Positions 55,401 to 62,651 of a stretch of 64,000 nucleotides of DNA are shown here, in pieces (within the stretch, counting starts at the first letter, position 1; each line of letters begins with the position of its first letter). The stretch comes from DASVNK01 sp036383895 (lineage in GTDB: Bacteria > Verrucomicrobiota > Verrucomicrobiia > Limisphaerales > SXQI01): positions 1-64,000 of the forward strand of contig DASVNK010000079.1 of NCBI GenBank assembly GCA_036383895.1. The letters run 5' to 3'. The position numbers were made by a program, and so were the translations under genes. A model generated the notes under the pieces. It had not been told where the DNA came from. It saw only the letters and a program-made list of their open reading frames with translations, and searched no databases.

Positions 55401-58400
55401 AGCATCCGCCCGGTGATCGCAGAGGTTATCCGCAACTTCCAGGACCCTGCGCCTGCGACGACGAACTTCCTGCTGTCGCTTCGATTTGACCGTTCGATGA
55501 ATCCGGCGGTGCCGCTGTCGCTGGTGATTACAAATCCGACCAAACAAAGCAGCATTGTCGTCCCGAACACAGGCGTGTGGTCAACGGGCACCCGGCCGAC
55601 CGATACGTATAGCGCGCCCGCGATCGCACTGAGCAGTGCGGTGGAAGGAACGAACATCCTGATCGCTTCCGGCGGACGCGACACTGTTGGCACACAGATG
55701 CAGGAGACGAATGCCACGACTGTCGTGGTTGATGCGACTGCGCCGACTGCGCCAGTAATTTCGTTGGTCAGCTCAAACGGAGCGAGCGCGACGTTTAGCT
55801 GGAGTGGTTATACAGCACCGGCAGATTTGTCGGCGTTCCGAATTTATCTGCAGCGAACTAACTTTGCGAACCTCACCGGAATCACTCCTCTGGGCGGTGT
55901 GGACGCAGCAATTCGCAATTACACGTTGAATGGGCTGCAACTCGACACAAATTATTTCGTCGCGGTGGTTGCGCTGGACGCGGCCGGAAATGCTTCCGGC
56001 GTGAATACATTCCCATTCAATCTTGGCAGCACCGTTCCGCCACCGGTCGCGCTGCAAGCGACGCCGAGCGGTTCGGATGCAGTGACGCTTTCATGGAGCG
56101 GCTACAATACTACGAACATTATTGGTTTTGCTGAGTTCCGATTGTATTACGAGAATACTCCCTTCACTTCCGTGGCGTCCCTAGCTGCGAAAGAGACGTT
56201 CAGCGCCAACGAACGCTCAGTCGTGCTGGAGAATCTGGACCGTTCGAAGACTTTTTACTTTGCGCTCGTGGGTGTGAATCGACTGGGCCAGTTCAACCCC
56301 GCCGTCACAACGGCGCGTTGGTCTGATCCGTATTCCGGAACGATTTCATCGAACCTTACCATCGGCAGCGCTGCTGAAAATGTTGTCGATATTTACGCGC
56401 CGATCACGGTCGCCAACGGCGCAGTGCTGACGGTTAGTCCTGGCACGACCCTGCGCTTCGCAAATGGCGCTGGCATCACCGTGCAAAGCGGGCGGTTGAT
56501 CGCGGAGGGCACGGCGCTCGATCCAATTACCTTCACTTCGGCGAACGATCAGGTTGGTTCTGCTCCGGCGGCCGGAGATTGGGAAGGCGTCACACTTTCG
56601 GATGCTGCCGGTGTCTCGCGATTGGCGCATGTCTTCATCAAGTACGGTAAGGGGCTGACCGTAAATGCTGGCACGCCGGTGCTCACTGCGTTCAGCGCGC
56701 TTTACAATGCGGGCGCTGGTTTGAATACGCGGAACAGCGTTGCGCTCGAAACGGCGGAGGCCTTCCTGGCTTACAATGACGTTGGCTTGCAGCAGGGCAA
56801 TGCCTCTCGTCTCGTGGTGCGTAATTCCATTATCAAGAACAACGACACCAATGCGTGGGCGAACGGCAGTAACACGCTGATCGCAACGCAGAATTGGTGG
56901 GGCACAACGGTGCAAACCGAGATTGGCGGATTGGTGCTCGGGTCGGTGACAACCACTGGCAATCTGGGTACGGAGCCAGTGCTCACACCTGCTGCGGAAG
57001 CGCTCGATGAAATTACCCAGACCTCCAGCCGTAATCTGGAGCTGCGTCTCGCGGCGCGCGGCGCGGAATCAGTCCGCCTCAGCGAAGATTCTACCTTCGC
57101 TGGTGCGTTCTACGGGCCTTATACGAACCGCACTTCTTTCCAGTTAAGCGAGGGTGGGGGACAGAAAACTGTCTACGTGCAGTTCCGTAGCGTTACGGGT
57201 GGAACCAGCACGCCGCTCGCGGTGAATGTGAATTATGTCACTGGCGGCCCTGTTATTTCCGCATTCAATCTGACTGAAGGTTTGGTTCTGAATCGTCCGT
57301 TCACCGTTACGGCCAGCGCGACTGCACCAGTCGGGATGCGTGCGCTCGAGTTGTATATCGACGGTCAGCCGGTCGGAACGAACAGCGGCAGTTCGCTGTC
57401 ACTCACTCTGGATACGCGCAACTTTTCGGATGCGGTTCATCGCGCACGGCTTGTCGCGCGCGATCTCAGCGGAAGCATTGCCGTCAGCGAATGCAATATC
57501 ACAGTTGCGAACGTTCCTCCGCCAGCGCCGGTGATCACTGGGCCGGTGGAAGGTGCGATCGTCAACACACCCAGCTTCAGCGTCCAGGGCACCGCGGAAC
57601 CCAACAGCGCTGTCCGCGTTACGCGCAATGGCGCGGCCATCGCGACAGTTACCGCGACGGCTGCGGGGACGTTTTCTGCGAGCGGATTGACGTTGGTTGA
57701 AGGCCGCAATCGCATTGTTGCAACGGCATTCGACGCGATTGGCTCGACGCCCTCTACGACGGTGAACGTGTACTTGGATACCGTCGTTCCAGAACGGTTG
57801 ATCCTCGACACGCCCGTCTACCAACCCGGCACGGGACTCCAATTCACCTGGCGTTACTCACCGACTGGTAAGCAGCCCACCAAATATGAACTTTTCTGGA
57901 GCCAAACGCCGTTCACCACCACGAACCAAGCAACAGGCCGCAGCCTCGTCCTGATTCGTCAGGCATACACTCTCCAAGGTCTCGCCAACGGCACCTGGCA
58001 ATTCCGAGTCATCGGTTACGATGATGTAGGAAATGCGAGCGCACTTTCTGACCCGGTGAGCTTTGCGTATGACGCATTGCCGCCGGTGTTCACACTGGCG
58101 TTCGATAAGAGCTCGCCGGTCGGGACTGGACCGCTACATCTCACGTTGACCGCGAACGAAGCGCTCGCCGCGACGCCTTCACTGACCATGACTGCGCAAG
58201 GCGCTCCGCCGATTCTGGTGCACCTCACCGGAACTGCGGTGAACACTTACGAAGCGACGCTGACCATCGGACGCACTACTGGCAATGGCCCGCTGGCGTT
58301 CAATGTCACCGGCCAGGATCTTCAAGGTAATCAATTCCGCGGCGCACCAAACGGTGCTACCGTGATCATTGATACTCATCCTCCGGTTGCGACGATCATC

Positions 58401-61400
58401 ACTTCGCCATTGGGGCCGATTCAGGCAACCAACAGCACGAACGTGAGTCTCACCGTCCGGACCAGCGAACCGATTGGTGCGGCTACAACTCCGACGTTGA
58501 ATTTCGCGCCTCCAATTGGCGAAGCTGTTCCCATTACATTGACCGGAAGCGGGACGAATTGGTCAGGCGTGTTAACGCTTACGGCCGAGATGGGTTCTGG
58601 TTTCGGTCAGTTCACTTACAGCGGCACAGATGCGGTTGGGAACAACGGCACAGACATCGCGTCTGGTGCCAGCCTGGAAATTTACAACACAACGCTTCCG
58701 ACCGCGCCGAATGCTCCGACTGCGTTACAGGCGACTGCAATTGCCGGTGGCCAAATACGCTTGAGTTGGAATCCAGTGACGAACGCGGAAATTTACCGTG
58801 TTTATCGCGAGGCAGGCACGAACATCGTCACGCCAACACTGCTCGTGGTGGATAATCTCACTACCAACGGTGCGATCAATTTACCCGCAACGGATGGTCC
58901 CTATCGCTACGGAGTAACCGCGTCGCGTCGTGGCGCGGAGAGTCCGGTTTCCGGCACTATCGGCGCAGTATCAGATCGGCTCGCACCTGCGGCACCGACG
59001 AGCGTTGCGGCTCAATTGGCCAGTTCCGGTGTTCTCGTCACCTGGACTCAACCCGGAACAGAAACTCCCAAGAGCTACAACATCTATCGCAACGGTCAGT
59101 TGATCCGCACCATTCAGAGCGGCACTTCTGTCACGGATTACCCTCCGCGCGGGATTGCGAATTACACCATCGGCGCGCTCGATACCGCCGGCAACGAAGC
59201 GGTGAGCACACCGGCAAGCATCTCATTGCTCGTCGGCGGAGTGCGTGATCTCGTCGCGGTCGCTACGATGGGTCAACCAGTCGCCCTGAGTTGGGCGAAT
59301 GATGACAACACCGCGGTCGGCTTCAATGTTTACCGCAATGGTCTGAAGCAAAACGCTTCTGTATTGGCGCAGCCGAATTACGTCGATCCCCTCCCGGTTG
59401 GAAACGAGCCTGTCACCTACGGAATTACCGCCCGCAATGCTGCGGGAGACGAAGGTGCCCCGCGCACGCTGACGGTATATCCAGCAGAATTGCGGCTGCT
59501 GGTGAATGCGCCGCTCGGTGGAAATAGCGGCTCGCTCACGACTCGCTACTTTGACGAATACCGCGTAAGTCTCGCGAACCTCAGCTCCACTTCCTCTGTT
59601 CCGGTGTCGCGATTCGAAATCCGTCGCACGATTGATGGAGCAGACACGCTGAACCTTTCGCGCACATTGAACACGGCAGTTGCGCCGGGGCAATCCGTCG
59701 AACGCCGCATCGCCGTTCCTCAACCGCAGTTCGCCGCAAACGAACGGGTTCGCGCTCGCGCCGTTCAACAAGGCGATAGCACTGTTATTTACGAGAAGAC
59801 CTTCGAGCTTAGCGATGTTTCCGAGTCCGGCTTGATGATCAATGTTGCGGCAAATCAACTACCGCTCGCGGGCGGGTTGTCGACGTTGCAAGTGCAGGTG
59901 TTCAACCGCGGTTTTGCCGACCTGAACTTCATCACCGCCACGGACAATGGCGCGAAACCCGGTGACGTTTACGTCTCTGTTAAAAACAGCCAGGGCCAGG
60001 AAGTCGGCCGCACGCTATTTACCGGCACGCCTCCGGGAACATTCTTCCTGAATGACGGGCGCGCATTCGTGCGGATTGCAGGTGGCGCATCGGTTTCGTT
60101 CTCGATTCCGAACGTCCTGGTCGCCGAAGCGCTCGGGACAAATCAGGCCACCTTCGAAGTGGTCGTGGCCAAAACTTACAGCGGACTCAACACACCGGAC
60201 GTCGTTGAGAATGGTGAACTGCGCGGCAGCATGGTTTCGAGCCTCGCGCAAACTCCGTATTACGGCACCGCCCAGACTTCGAAGACCGGTTACGCGGATG
60301 AAGAACCGATCATCATCACCGGCCAGGCGCTCGATCGTCAGACCGGTAGTCCGGTTCCGAATTCACCGCTGAAAATTGGTTTTAGCGCGCGCGGCTTCCG
60401 CTGGACTCGCGACGTAACCACCGATGCGTCCGGCAATTTCACCTACGAATACACGCCGACTCCTGGTTTCGCTGGCAACCTGAACATCTGGGCGGCGCAT
60501 CCACTTGTGTTCGACCAATTAAACCAGGTCGCCGTCACGTACTATCGGTTGTATCCGACTCCTTATCGGTCAGACATCCGCATGTCGAAGAACGACACGT
60601 TGCCGTTCTCGATCTCGCTGGTGAATCCAGGCGATGTGCCGTTGACCGGCTTTACGCTGGAGTTCAATGCGTATCAGCTCGTGGGAACGAATCGGGTTTC
60701 GCTCACGAATATCACAGGCACCGCTAGCCTTGCGGAGGAGTTCACTGTCGGTGCGAATAAAACCGTTCCCGTGCTGCTCGGTTTACAGGCCGCTGCCAAC
60801 GCTCCGGATAATGCGATCGTCGAATACATTTTGCGTTCTGCTGAAGGCGGTAGCGCGAAGTTTGTCGGCGTTGTGACGCTCCTCCCCGCAGTGCCTGTGC
60901 TGACGATGACCGACCCGACCGCCGGTTATCTCGAAGTCAGCCTGAACCGCGGTCAGTTGCTGAGTCGCCAGATCACAATCCAGAACAAAGGATTGAAAGA
61001 ACTGAAAGGCGTCACGCTCGCTCCTCCTTCCAGCAACACCTGGATGCAGGTGAATCTACCCATCAGTGATGACGGACAGATTCGCTTGCCTGATCTGGGT
61101 GTGGGTCAATCACACAGCTTCAGCGTGGTCTTTACCCCACCGGCAGATACCGCACTGGATTTCTACTCTGACGAAATCATCGTGCGTGGAACAAACTCTA
61201 CCGCGGAATTCTCGCTGAAGGTTTACGCCCTGGTGACCTCCAGCCAGAAGGGCTCGGTGCAATTCTTCGTCGATAATATTCTGGGCGATCCCGTTCCGAA
61301 CGCGAGCGTCCGCATGCGCAGCGGCTTGTTGCAAATGGAGCTGCCAGTGGCGCTGACCGATTCGGCAGGCCTCGTGACCATCAGCGATATCCCCGAAGGC

Positions 61401-62651
61401 GATTGGTCCTGGCAGGTCCTCGCGCCCGGGCATTCCGGAAGCGTGGGCAGCATCAAGGTAACGCCGTCGCAAACGGTGCAGGTGCACACGCGCCTCTCGA
61501 AGAGCCTCGTGACGATCAATTTCTCCGTCGTGCCGGTGCCTTACACCGACAAATACGAAATCAAACTGGAACAAACGTTCGAGACGCACGTGCCGGCGCC
61601 GGTGATCATAGTCGATCCCGCGTTCAAGGACTTCAAGAACGTGTCTCCTGGCTTCGAAGCGAATTTTATCGTCACGGTAAAGAATCACGGCTTGATCGCA
61701 ATGGATGACGTGGTGATCAAAGGCTCGCAGGTGAACGGAGGCGCCTTGACGCCGATGATCGAGTATTTCCCGCGGTTGCTGCCGCAGGAAACGGTCGAAG
61801 TGCCGTTTGTGTTTACCTACAACACCCCGGGAACAACTCAGCAGGGACAACGACGACAGTTGAGCGGCGACGATATCGCACAATGTCTCGTGGGCGCGAT
61901 GCCGTTCGGTTCACTTGCGGATCCGGCCTTCTTCCAGGGACTCGCGGCGATCTTCTCTGGAGGGTTCTACTGCATCACGGACCTCACGCCTCAACAGGCG
62001 CTGGCCACGGTCGGCGCACTTTTCGCCCTCTCGCAGGTTCTGGGCGCAATTGGTTCAGCGCAGGAGTTCCTGATTGGTTTTGTAGGTGGCGCGCTGAGCT
62101 GCATTATCGGAAATCTTTTGCCGTCCTGGGGTGGTGATGGAGGCAATAGCACAAGTCCGGGCGGGCATGGCACCGGCACTTACGGGCTCGCGAACGCTGC
62201 GTGTTTCAGCGCCGGAACTTCGGTGTTGATGGCAGATGGTCGAAGCAAACCAATCGAAGAAATCCAGCCGAACGACGTGATTCGCGTCGGGCCGCGCAGT
62301 TCAGAAGTAGCGCGCGTGTCACGAACATTTGCACGCGAGCAGGAGGAGGTTCTAGAAATCGAGTGGACCGGCGGCACAGTGAGAGCTACTCGCGAACATC
62401 GATTCTGGATCGATGGCAAAGGCTGGATTGCGGCATCTGATTTGAAAGCCGGAGATTACCTCTCCAACAGTGAGGGTGAAAGGGTTCGCATCCGGCGAAT
62501 TTCGGAACACAGGAAGAAGGAACCGGTCTACACGTTCTCCGTAACGGGCGACAATGTCTTCTATGCAAACGGAGTGCTGGTGCACGATATGTGCGCACTC
62601 GAGAACGAAGTGATTACCACCGCCATCGCAGGAGGAAAAAATGCAGAATAA
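43419..62651 (+). CDS. 6410-residue secreted mosaic protein with C-terminal Hint domain
   Basis: A signal peptide (VFIVILFGAVAAKSAAQ) precedes a long modular chain. It has a jelly-roll-like N-terminal domain (33-195), then repeated units of PPC-type beta domain, SbsA-like Ig domain (ELRSAGADG...FG..DD) and seven-bladed FG-GAP propeller, three times, and further PPC/Ig units to about 3511. A C-type lectin domain (about 601-725) and a LamG domain (about 2172-2377) are each inserted in a unit. After that come CARDB, bacterial-repeat (FLNWTENG type), Fn3/Ig, a beta-helix-like stretch (4307-4527), further Ig/CARDB regions, a carboxypeptidase-regulatory-like domain (5930-6027) and a Hint domain (6262-6390) with a 20-residue tail. 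It is probably exported and surface-attached, binding glycans. ATG 43419 is the clear start. Domain limits are estimates. Confidence 0.85.
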   Translation: MQARLVAPLKVFIVILFGAVAAKSAAQTPAPVPYSANFESGIGAEWSSTNRDASASAFTAFTGRFANAEAQTLSLSGLNSGTAYTVSFDFYVIDSWDGGGDQFAVDANGVEVFRNSFANYNGDNAQANQNYPFRPDVGRFDLGFINGYYDSIYRNIEVTFTNVGTTATITFRGVGLQPINDESWGVDNVQVRTTASLPVSAIVGGTIPAPGSTSVQALDGFTITANRNLRATEAGTAANYGLIGAGPNGTFGDAGDFTVTLTPTFTIGKTVSFGVSTVPLQPGKYRFTALNLVDANAQAVQSYTNEFTIAHPVLGQIESASNNTLQEATTLTIAESPAGSGFLTGFGAGVFSPATDNDFWRFDAESGDRVSVFLRAEGLNIYPDIILRNAANQELTRIFGSYEGYALLQNFIISTPGTYYIQVFSRNNVGGRYSFRVDQSRRPELEVEANNTIAAANNLTLQLSAGSYQARVAGAITPGESADFYRLGTLNVGNAINVSIAVPDGSELTPTTTQLAIYVEGQADPVATSSSGTLSHTVAVNGVHFVKVESATQTVRAQYLATITITDGVGPVVNNVTLPAEASTTTEIVNGFTVTFSEPVDGGFARLPGFQYYNGHAYALTASSVTWAAAEAEAVGRGGHLVTINNAAENTWVNAVFGSGWIGFTDQASEGDFTWISGESSTFTAWSGGEPNNSGGAENWAGMLSSGVWNDYGAVSTLRGIIEVEGADADSDGIPDAADPYPTDKTNGFELRSAGADDVFGNGDDRVYMLTSLGYSGGLSASFLISDGPLQPGKLRLTISTSITDRAENHMSSAYVRSFDVAALGGFVLENTRNGSIGEATSLSTIANAAGDGSFTPVAAYPAGASPWAIVRGNFNADAHADIAVANRNGHNVSVFLGRGDGSFDAAVNYAVQNGPISIATGDFNEDGNVDLVTGNHDQHSASVLLGNGNGTFQTATNLSGGLSNPRSVVVADLNSDGNQDLVFGNGNNRVTVRLGNGNGTFATEATYTTESASWGVAVGDLNADGRPDVVAGNQGASSVSVLLGNADGTLQTHVTNPVGQNPRWVALGDLNGDNRLDIATMNYNGNNNTFSVLLNAGNGTFGAATTFDSGTSDSYHIVIQDVTGDGKRDLAASGYGNSVVTIAPGNGDGTFGNLISYGVGGNPMNILFADLNGDGRTDFATANYGNSTMAVHFGNRLQALSEDPAGSGLRTGQGRGALANTGDYDHWSFSGNAGDTVVVATDVPGNPSSSGLYFRILNSVGTELRSFYANSQGFGQSAPLVLPATGTYFVEVRYNYQYFGEYRLRVTLAPTPVQIETEDNNQTSQANFPALALNTHTLSAKVLGYISAGDQSGDYYALGNLGVGASINVNFRETVRGPFDQTIRILDRTGAAVFTATEGATNAAFIVPADNQGMYYVRVTGNFSPTDPGYAPGLFSQYLLDVTVTDSVAPTITSLTLPAQNSTNISVAPTFTIGFSQDMLAPTVLTNTSYELRSAGADGLFGNSDDQLYAVVCQGYTAGLSATYRITDGPLQPGKYRFRITTGLQDVAANPIAAEVVREFVVNAVSGFIYENRNNNSASGATPLSAVAAGADGSFLHSVSYPAGSNPWAIVSGKFNADNHLDVAVGNRSGSSVSVYLGNGDGTFSSGVNYAVQGGPISMVSGDFNGDTKLDLAVGNYDNNSGSILLGNGDGTFQTATHFSGGLSNPRGLASADLNGDSKLDLVFGNNSGSSVTVFLGNGDGTFGSNTNFPAANGPWTVQIADVDGNSRLDIVTGNYSADNVSVLLGNGNGTFAAPVSYPIGQNPRSLSLGDLNKDGIIDLATINLNNQFSILFGIGDGTFGTNVTFASQTSDPYDVEIVDINGDGNKDMVGAGLGDGVLVYALGNGNGTFQELVEMGVAGNPMNFVVADVNADSRPDFVTAGYYGNNIAVLLGNGVKNLTEDPVGSGFRTAFGRGNLDSGSDVDFWSFSAKAGDRLMVANENPGNPGSSQLYFEIKRPDGSANLVAWYPDFAGWGQSPPVIIPADGTYYLRVAPNYQYYGEYRFRITLAPASTQLEAEPNNNSGQSTVVTLQNVEGHEIGKLLGYMSVGDSAGDFYSLGNLSGSTTISMNLAKPSTSGLSAIIDVLNSAGAIVASNTPGAATFSYTIPAGGDGAYYLRVTSAGPSRPGDNGPFLSFDGGNARVETGAWAPGTNWTVQAWVRPSAIPAGRRGIAGSFSGCQDWGLAQVDGQLIAAIRPPGECSGAIASGVFVSIDQWYHVTATSDGTTARIYVNGELKGSGPVDPAFRPTTAGMWIGGEVCCGAYFPGLIDDVRVWNRTLATEEVAASMGNILTGAESGLAGYWKFDEHTGTALADLSGQNHNGNGVGNLKWVRAGATSATGLGFASQYILNVDLADTVPPTVASVSLPAEGATSTGLETHFSVTYSKDMSPAAINSSTNYSLRAAGIDGTFGTGDDVVYAVVSDGYVSGLTANYSVTDGPLQPGIYRFTIGTGVRSRSGTALTTPYVRNFAINAVAGFFLEPRFNDTTAVAGTLSSNLLSTPDGSFVVGGSTAVGSNPYSIATADFDGDGIPDLVTANYSSANVSLLRGNGDGTFQPATNTAVGQNGPIALLSGDFNKDGRPDVAVANRNSDSMTVLLRTTTGFDAPVIYAAGNAPRGIGAADFNADGNLDLVVPNESSDNISVFLGRADGTFQARVNYAAGDGAFGVTTGDFNTDGRRDIAVANQNSDDVSVFIGAGDGTFGSPVVYPLGANARPRGISAVDLNGDGRLDLMTVGAGVNRAFVLTGKLDGTFNSPVSYDSGGSDPYGILVTDVNGDGWWDVVVANYGSSRLGILLGNGDGTLSEVMNYSIAGNPIAIAIGHFDSDPSVELAVANYSAGTVTILDARTSQPLIAENPASSGLRTVAARGQIFNSVDTDFWSFSADAGDSITLAFQTPGNPSSSSLNYRVIRPDGEILFSVNGTGTGWGEGTGIIPASGTYFVQVRQSQAFYGEYRFRVSLARKPLQMESEDNDARTRGDGLNFAAVSGKRTATITGYTSLGDGGTGGDFFAVGNIAEGTTIQLTLTKPTNSAYEGTITILKADGVSVASAASTAGSLNYTIPSGAGGAYYVQLTASSGALDYFSQYLLKVELSDSTPPAIVSTTLPTEGSTTLAVYDRFAIGFNKDMNAALVNAGGSYDLRAAGDDGNFGTADDQRYTVVPGTYSAGLSATFSITDGPLQAGSYRFSVTGLRDLFGNTLPPFTRSFVIEARDGFTVEDRDNGTAVTATPLAFVEIQTGLKTGAGRGNLTSTGDLDFWSFEGNAGDRISVGVENPGFPGSSQLYYRIDRPDGTMLFDFYSDGNGSGEYDDAVLPVAGTYVLRVRYNNDYQGEYNLRVTVNSSAVQLEREANETVANATALTFTTAGSTRNSSGAGYVRRGTDVDYYNLGTLTNGSTVFLAVRVPSGSTLDPVVGVYNAANGYVTEVTGGRATDGVAQVQITSTGTYYAVVRGNDGSSGLMAHYILDAQVVPTGSVSFPNLQVTSITPLSGTINSGDNVAITFVVSNAGSSATAGSSWTDRVVLSSNTTLGDTDDVTLGIFNRSGTLAAGANYNGNVNGRLPDGISGQFYILVQTDFGNDVNEFVLEGDNSSASAAFAVTLAPYADLKVENLAVTPGTGGTYNIAWNTANRGQRAVNTAFKERVIVRNVATGISLLNAERDVTNAIAISGTLPQTASVNVAGFGTFEVIITTDSRNGIYEFDAVSHTSAEQNTAQTTFQVFQDLAVAVSVNPASAGTVTGAGTFQSGSTVTVTASPITTSLPYQFLNWTENGQFQSGSASYSFTLNSARQLLANFVLPTYQVAATAVPSNGGTISGRGSYPHGSSVILTATPALGYKFVNWSESNVVVSTSASLTNIITTNRTFVASFSEANVQHIVTTETSPAGVTNIAGAGTYTNGASFQFTAPNRVTNSATIYTFQEFRINGSVVTSLPTYTKSFSTLDPTNLTVTAVYQSQSIRPVIAEVIRNFQDPAPATTNFLLSLRFDRSMNPAVPLSLVITNPTKQSSIVVPNTGVWSTGTRPTDTYSAPAIALSSAVEGTNILIASGGRDTVGTQMQETNATTVVVDATAPTAPVISLVSSNGASATFSWSGYTAPADLSAFRIYLQRTNFANLTGITPLGGVDAAIRNYTLNGLQLDTNYFVAVVALDAAGNASGVNTFPFNLGSTVPPPVALQATPSGSDAVTLSWSGYNTTNIIGFAEFRLYYENTPFTSVASLAAKETFSANERSVVLENLDRSKTFYFALVGVNRLGQFNPAVTTARWSDPYSGTISSNLTIGSAAENVVDIYAPITVANGAVLTVSPGTTLRFANGAGITVQSGRLIAEGTALDPITFTSANDQVGSAPAAGDWEGVTLSDAAGVSRLAHVFIKYGKGLTVNAGTPVLTAFSALYNAGAGLNTRNSVALETAEAFLAYNDVGLQQGNASRLVVRNSIIKNNDTNAWANGSNTLIATQNWWGTTVQTEIGGLVLGSVTTTGNLGTEPVLTPAAEALDEITQTSSRNLELRLAARGAESVRLSEDSTFAGAFYGPYTNRTSFQLSEGGGQKTVYVQFRSVTGGTSTPLAVNVNYVTGGPVISAFNLTEGLVLNRPFTVTASATAPVGMRALELYIDGQPVGTNSGSSLSLTLDTRNFSDAVHRARLVARDLSGSIAVSECNITVANVPPPAPVITGPVEGAIVNTPSFSVQGTAEPNSAVRVTRNGAAIATVTATAAGTFSASGLTLVEGRNRIVATAFDAIGSTPSTTVNVYLDTVVPERLILDTPVYQPGTGLQFTWRYSPTGKQPTKYELFWSQTPFTTTNQATGRSLVLIRQAYTLQGLANGTWQFRVIGYDDVGNASALSDPVSFAYDALPPVFTLAFDKSSPVGTGPLHLTLTANEALAATPSLTMTAQGAPPILVHLTGTAVNTYEATLTIGRTTGNGPLAFNVTGQDLQGNQFRGAPNGATVIIDTHPPVATIITSPLGPIQATNSTNVSLTVRTSEPIGAATTPTLNFAPPIGEAVPITLTGSGTNWSGVLTLTAEMGSGFGQFTYSGTDAVGNNGTDIASGASLEIYNTTLPTAPNAPTALQATAIAGGQIRLSWNPVTNAEIYRVYREAGTNIVTPTLLVVDNLTTNGAINLPATDGPYRYGVTASRRGAESPVSGTIGAVSDRLAPAAPTSVAAQLASSGVLVTWTQPGTETPKSYNIYRNGQLIRTIQSGTSVTDYPPRGIANYTIGALDTAGNEAVSTPASISLLVGGVRDLVAVATMGQPVALSWANDDNTAVGFNVYRNGLKQNASVLAQPNYVDPLPVGNEPVTYGITARNAAGDEGAPRTLTVYPAELRLLVNAPLGGNSGSLTTRYFDEYRVSLANLSSTSSVPVSRFEIRRTIDGADTLNLSRTLNTAVAPGQSVERRIAVPQPQFAANERVRARAVQQGDSTVIYEKTFELSDVSESGLMINVAANQLPLAGGLSTLQVQVFNRGFADLNFITATDNGAKPGDVYVSVKNSQGQEVGRTLFTGTPPGTFFLNDGRAFVRIAGGASVSFSIPNVLVAEALGTNQATFEVVVAKTYSGLNTPDVVENGELRGSMVSSLAQTPYYGTAQTSKTGYADEEPIIITGQALDRQTGSPVPNSPLKIGFSARGFRWTRDVTTDASGNFTYEYTPTPGFAGNLNIWAAHPLVFDQLNQVAVTYYRLYPTPYRSDIRMSKNDTLPFSISLVNPGDVPLTGFTLEFNAYQLVGTNRVSLTNITGTASLAEEFTVGANKTVPVLLGLQAAANAPDNAIVEYILRSAEGGSAKFVGVVTLLPAVPVLTMTDPTAGYLEVSLNRGQLLSRQITIQNKGLKELKGVTLAPPSSNTWMQVNLPISDDGQIRLPDLGVGQSHSFSVVFTPPADTALDFYSDEIIVRGTNSTAEFSLKVYALVTSSQKGSVQFFVDNILGDPVPNASVRMRSGLLQMELPVALTDSAGLVTISDIPEGDWSWQVLAPGHSGSVGSIKVTPSQTVQVHTRLSKSLVTINFSVVPVPYTDKYEIKLEQTFETHVPAPVIIVDPAFKDFKNVSPGFEANFIVTVKNHGLIAMDDVVIKGSQVNGGALTPMIEYFPRLLPQETVEVPFVFTYNTPGTTQQGQRRQLSGDDIAQCLVGAMPFGSLADPAFFQGLAAIFSGGFYCITDLTPQQALATVGALFALSQVLGAIGSAQEFLIGFVGGALSCIIGNLLPSWGGDGGNSTSPGGHGTGTYGLANAACFSAGTSVLMADGRSKPIEEIQPNDVIRVGPRSSEVARVSRTFAREQEEVLEIEWTGGTVRATREHRFWIDGKGWIAASDLKAGDYLSNSEGERVRIRRISEHRKKEPVYTFSVTGDNVFYANGVLVHDMCALENEVITTAIAGGKNAE
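45220..45590 (+). other. C-type lectin domain of the giant protein (nested insertion)
   Basis: About residues 601-725: GFQYYNGHAYALTASSVTWA opening, GGHLVTINNAAEN, WIGFTD, EPNNSGG with the EPN motif, and WNDYGA with the WND motif. EPN plus WND are the calcium-dependent sugar-binding residues (mannose-type in characterised lectins). A thrombospondin-3-like DSDGIPDAADPYP follows. The domain splits an SbsA-like Ig domain whose halves (GFTVTFSEPVDGG and FELRSAGADDVFG) lie on either side. Confidence 0.75.
45979..47010 (+). repeat. FG-GAP/VCBS seven-blade propeller, module 1
   Basis: Seven consecutive calcium-binding FG-GAP repeats, each with a D-x-N/D-x-D-G-x-x-D loop and an LGNGNGTF-type strand (for example DFNEDGNVDLVTGN and DLNADGRPDVVAGN). 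Seven units fit one closed integrin-like beta-propeller. Confidence 0.8.
48195..49235 (+). repeat. FG-GAP/VCBS seven-blade propeller, module 2
   Basis: A second set of FG-GAP repeats, highly similar to module 1 (for example DFNGDTKLDLAVGNYD and DLNGDSKLDLVFGN). The close similarity suggests duplication of the whole PPC-Ig-propeller unit. Confidence 0.8.
49935..50530 (+). other. LamG/concanavalin-like domain of the giant protein (nested insertion)
   Basis: About residues 2172-2377: FLSFDGGNARVETGAWAPG, WTVQAWVRPSAIPAGR, WYHVTATSDGTTARIYVNGE and GLIDDVRVWNRTLATEEV are typical LamG strands. It interrupts a PPC-type domain: the other units read from YYVRVT directly to the SQYLLDVTVTDS strand, whereas here YYLRVT and SQYILNVDLADT lie on opposite sides of the LamG. 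Confidence 0.72.
51055..52075 (+). repeat. FG-GAP/VCBS seven-blade propeller, module 3
   Basis: A third propeller (for example DFDGDGIPDLVTANYS, DFNKDGRPDVAVANRN, DFNTDGRRDIAVANQN), more diverged than modules 1 and 2. It precedes the last PPC/Ig units. Confidence 0.78.
62202..62588 (+). other. Hint (intein-like) domain of the giant protein
   Basis: Residues 6262-6390. It starts at Cys6262 in ACFSAGTSVLMADGRSKPIE and continues with EIQPNDVIRV. Block B is TREHRFWI with the conserved Thr-x-x-His, then LKAGDYL, and the end is NGVLVHDMC. Hint domains self-cleave or splice. Here the expected His-Asn-Cys end reads His-Asp-Met-Cys, and only 20 residues follow, so there is no room for a toxin domain. 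Confidence 0.82.
62630..62635 (+). promoter_or_regulatory. Shine-Dalgarno of the coupled downstream gene
   Basis: AGGAGG 5 nt before ATG 62641. It lies inside the last codons of the giant gene, so the downstream protein is made from the same message. Confidence 0.8.

Noticed and set aside
62591..62651. Toxin domain after the Hint domain
   Set aside because: Only 20 residues remain before the stop; no toxin fold fits.
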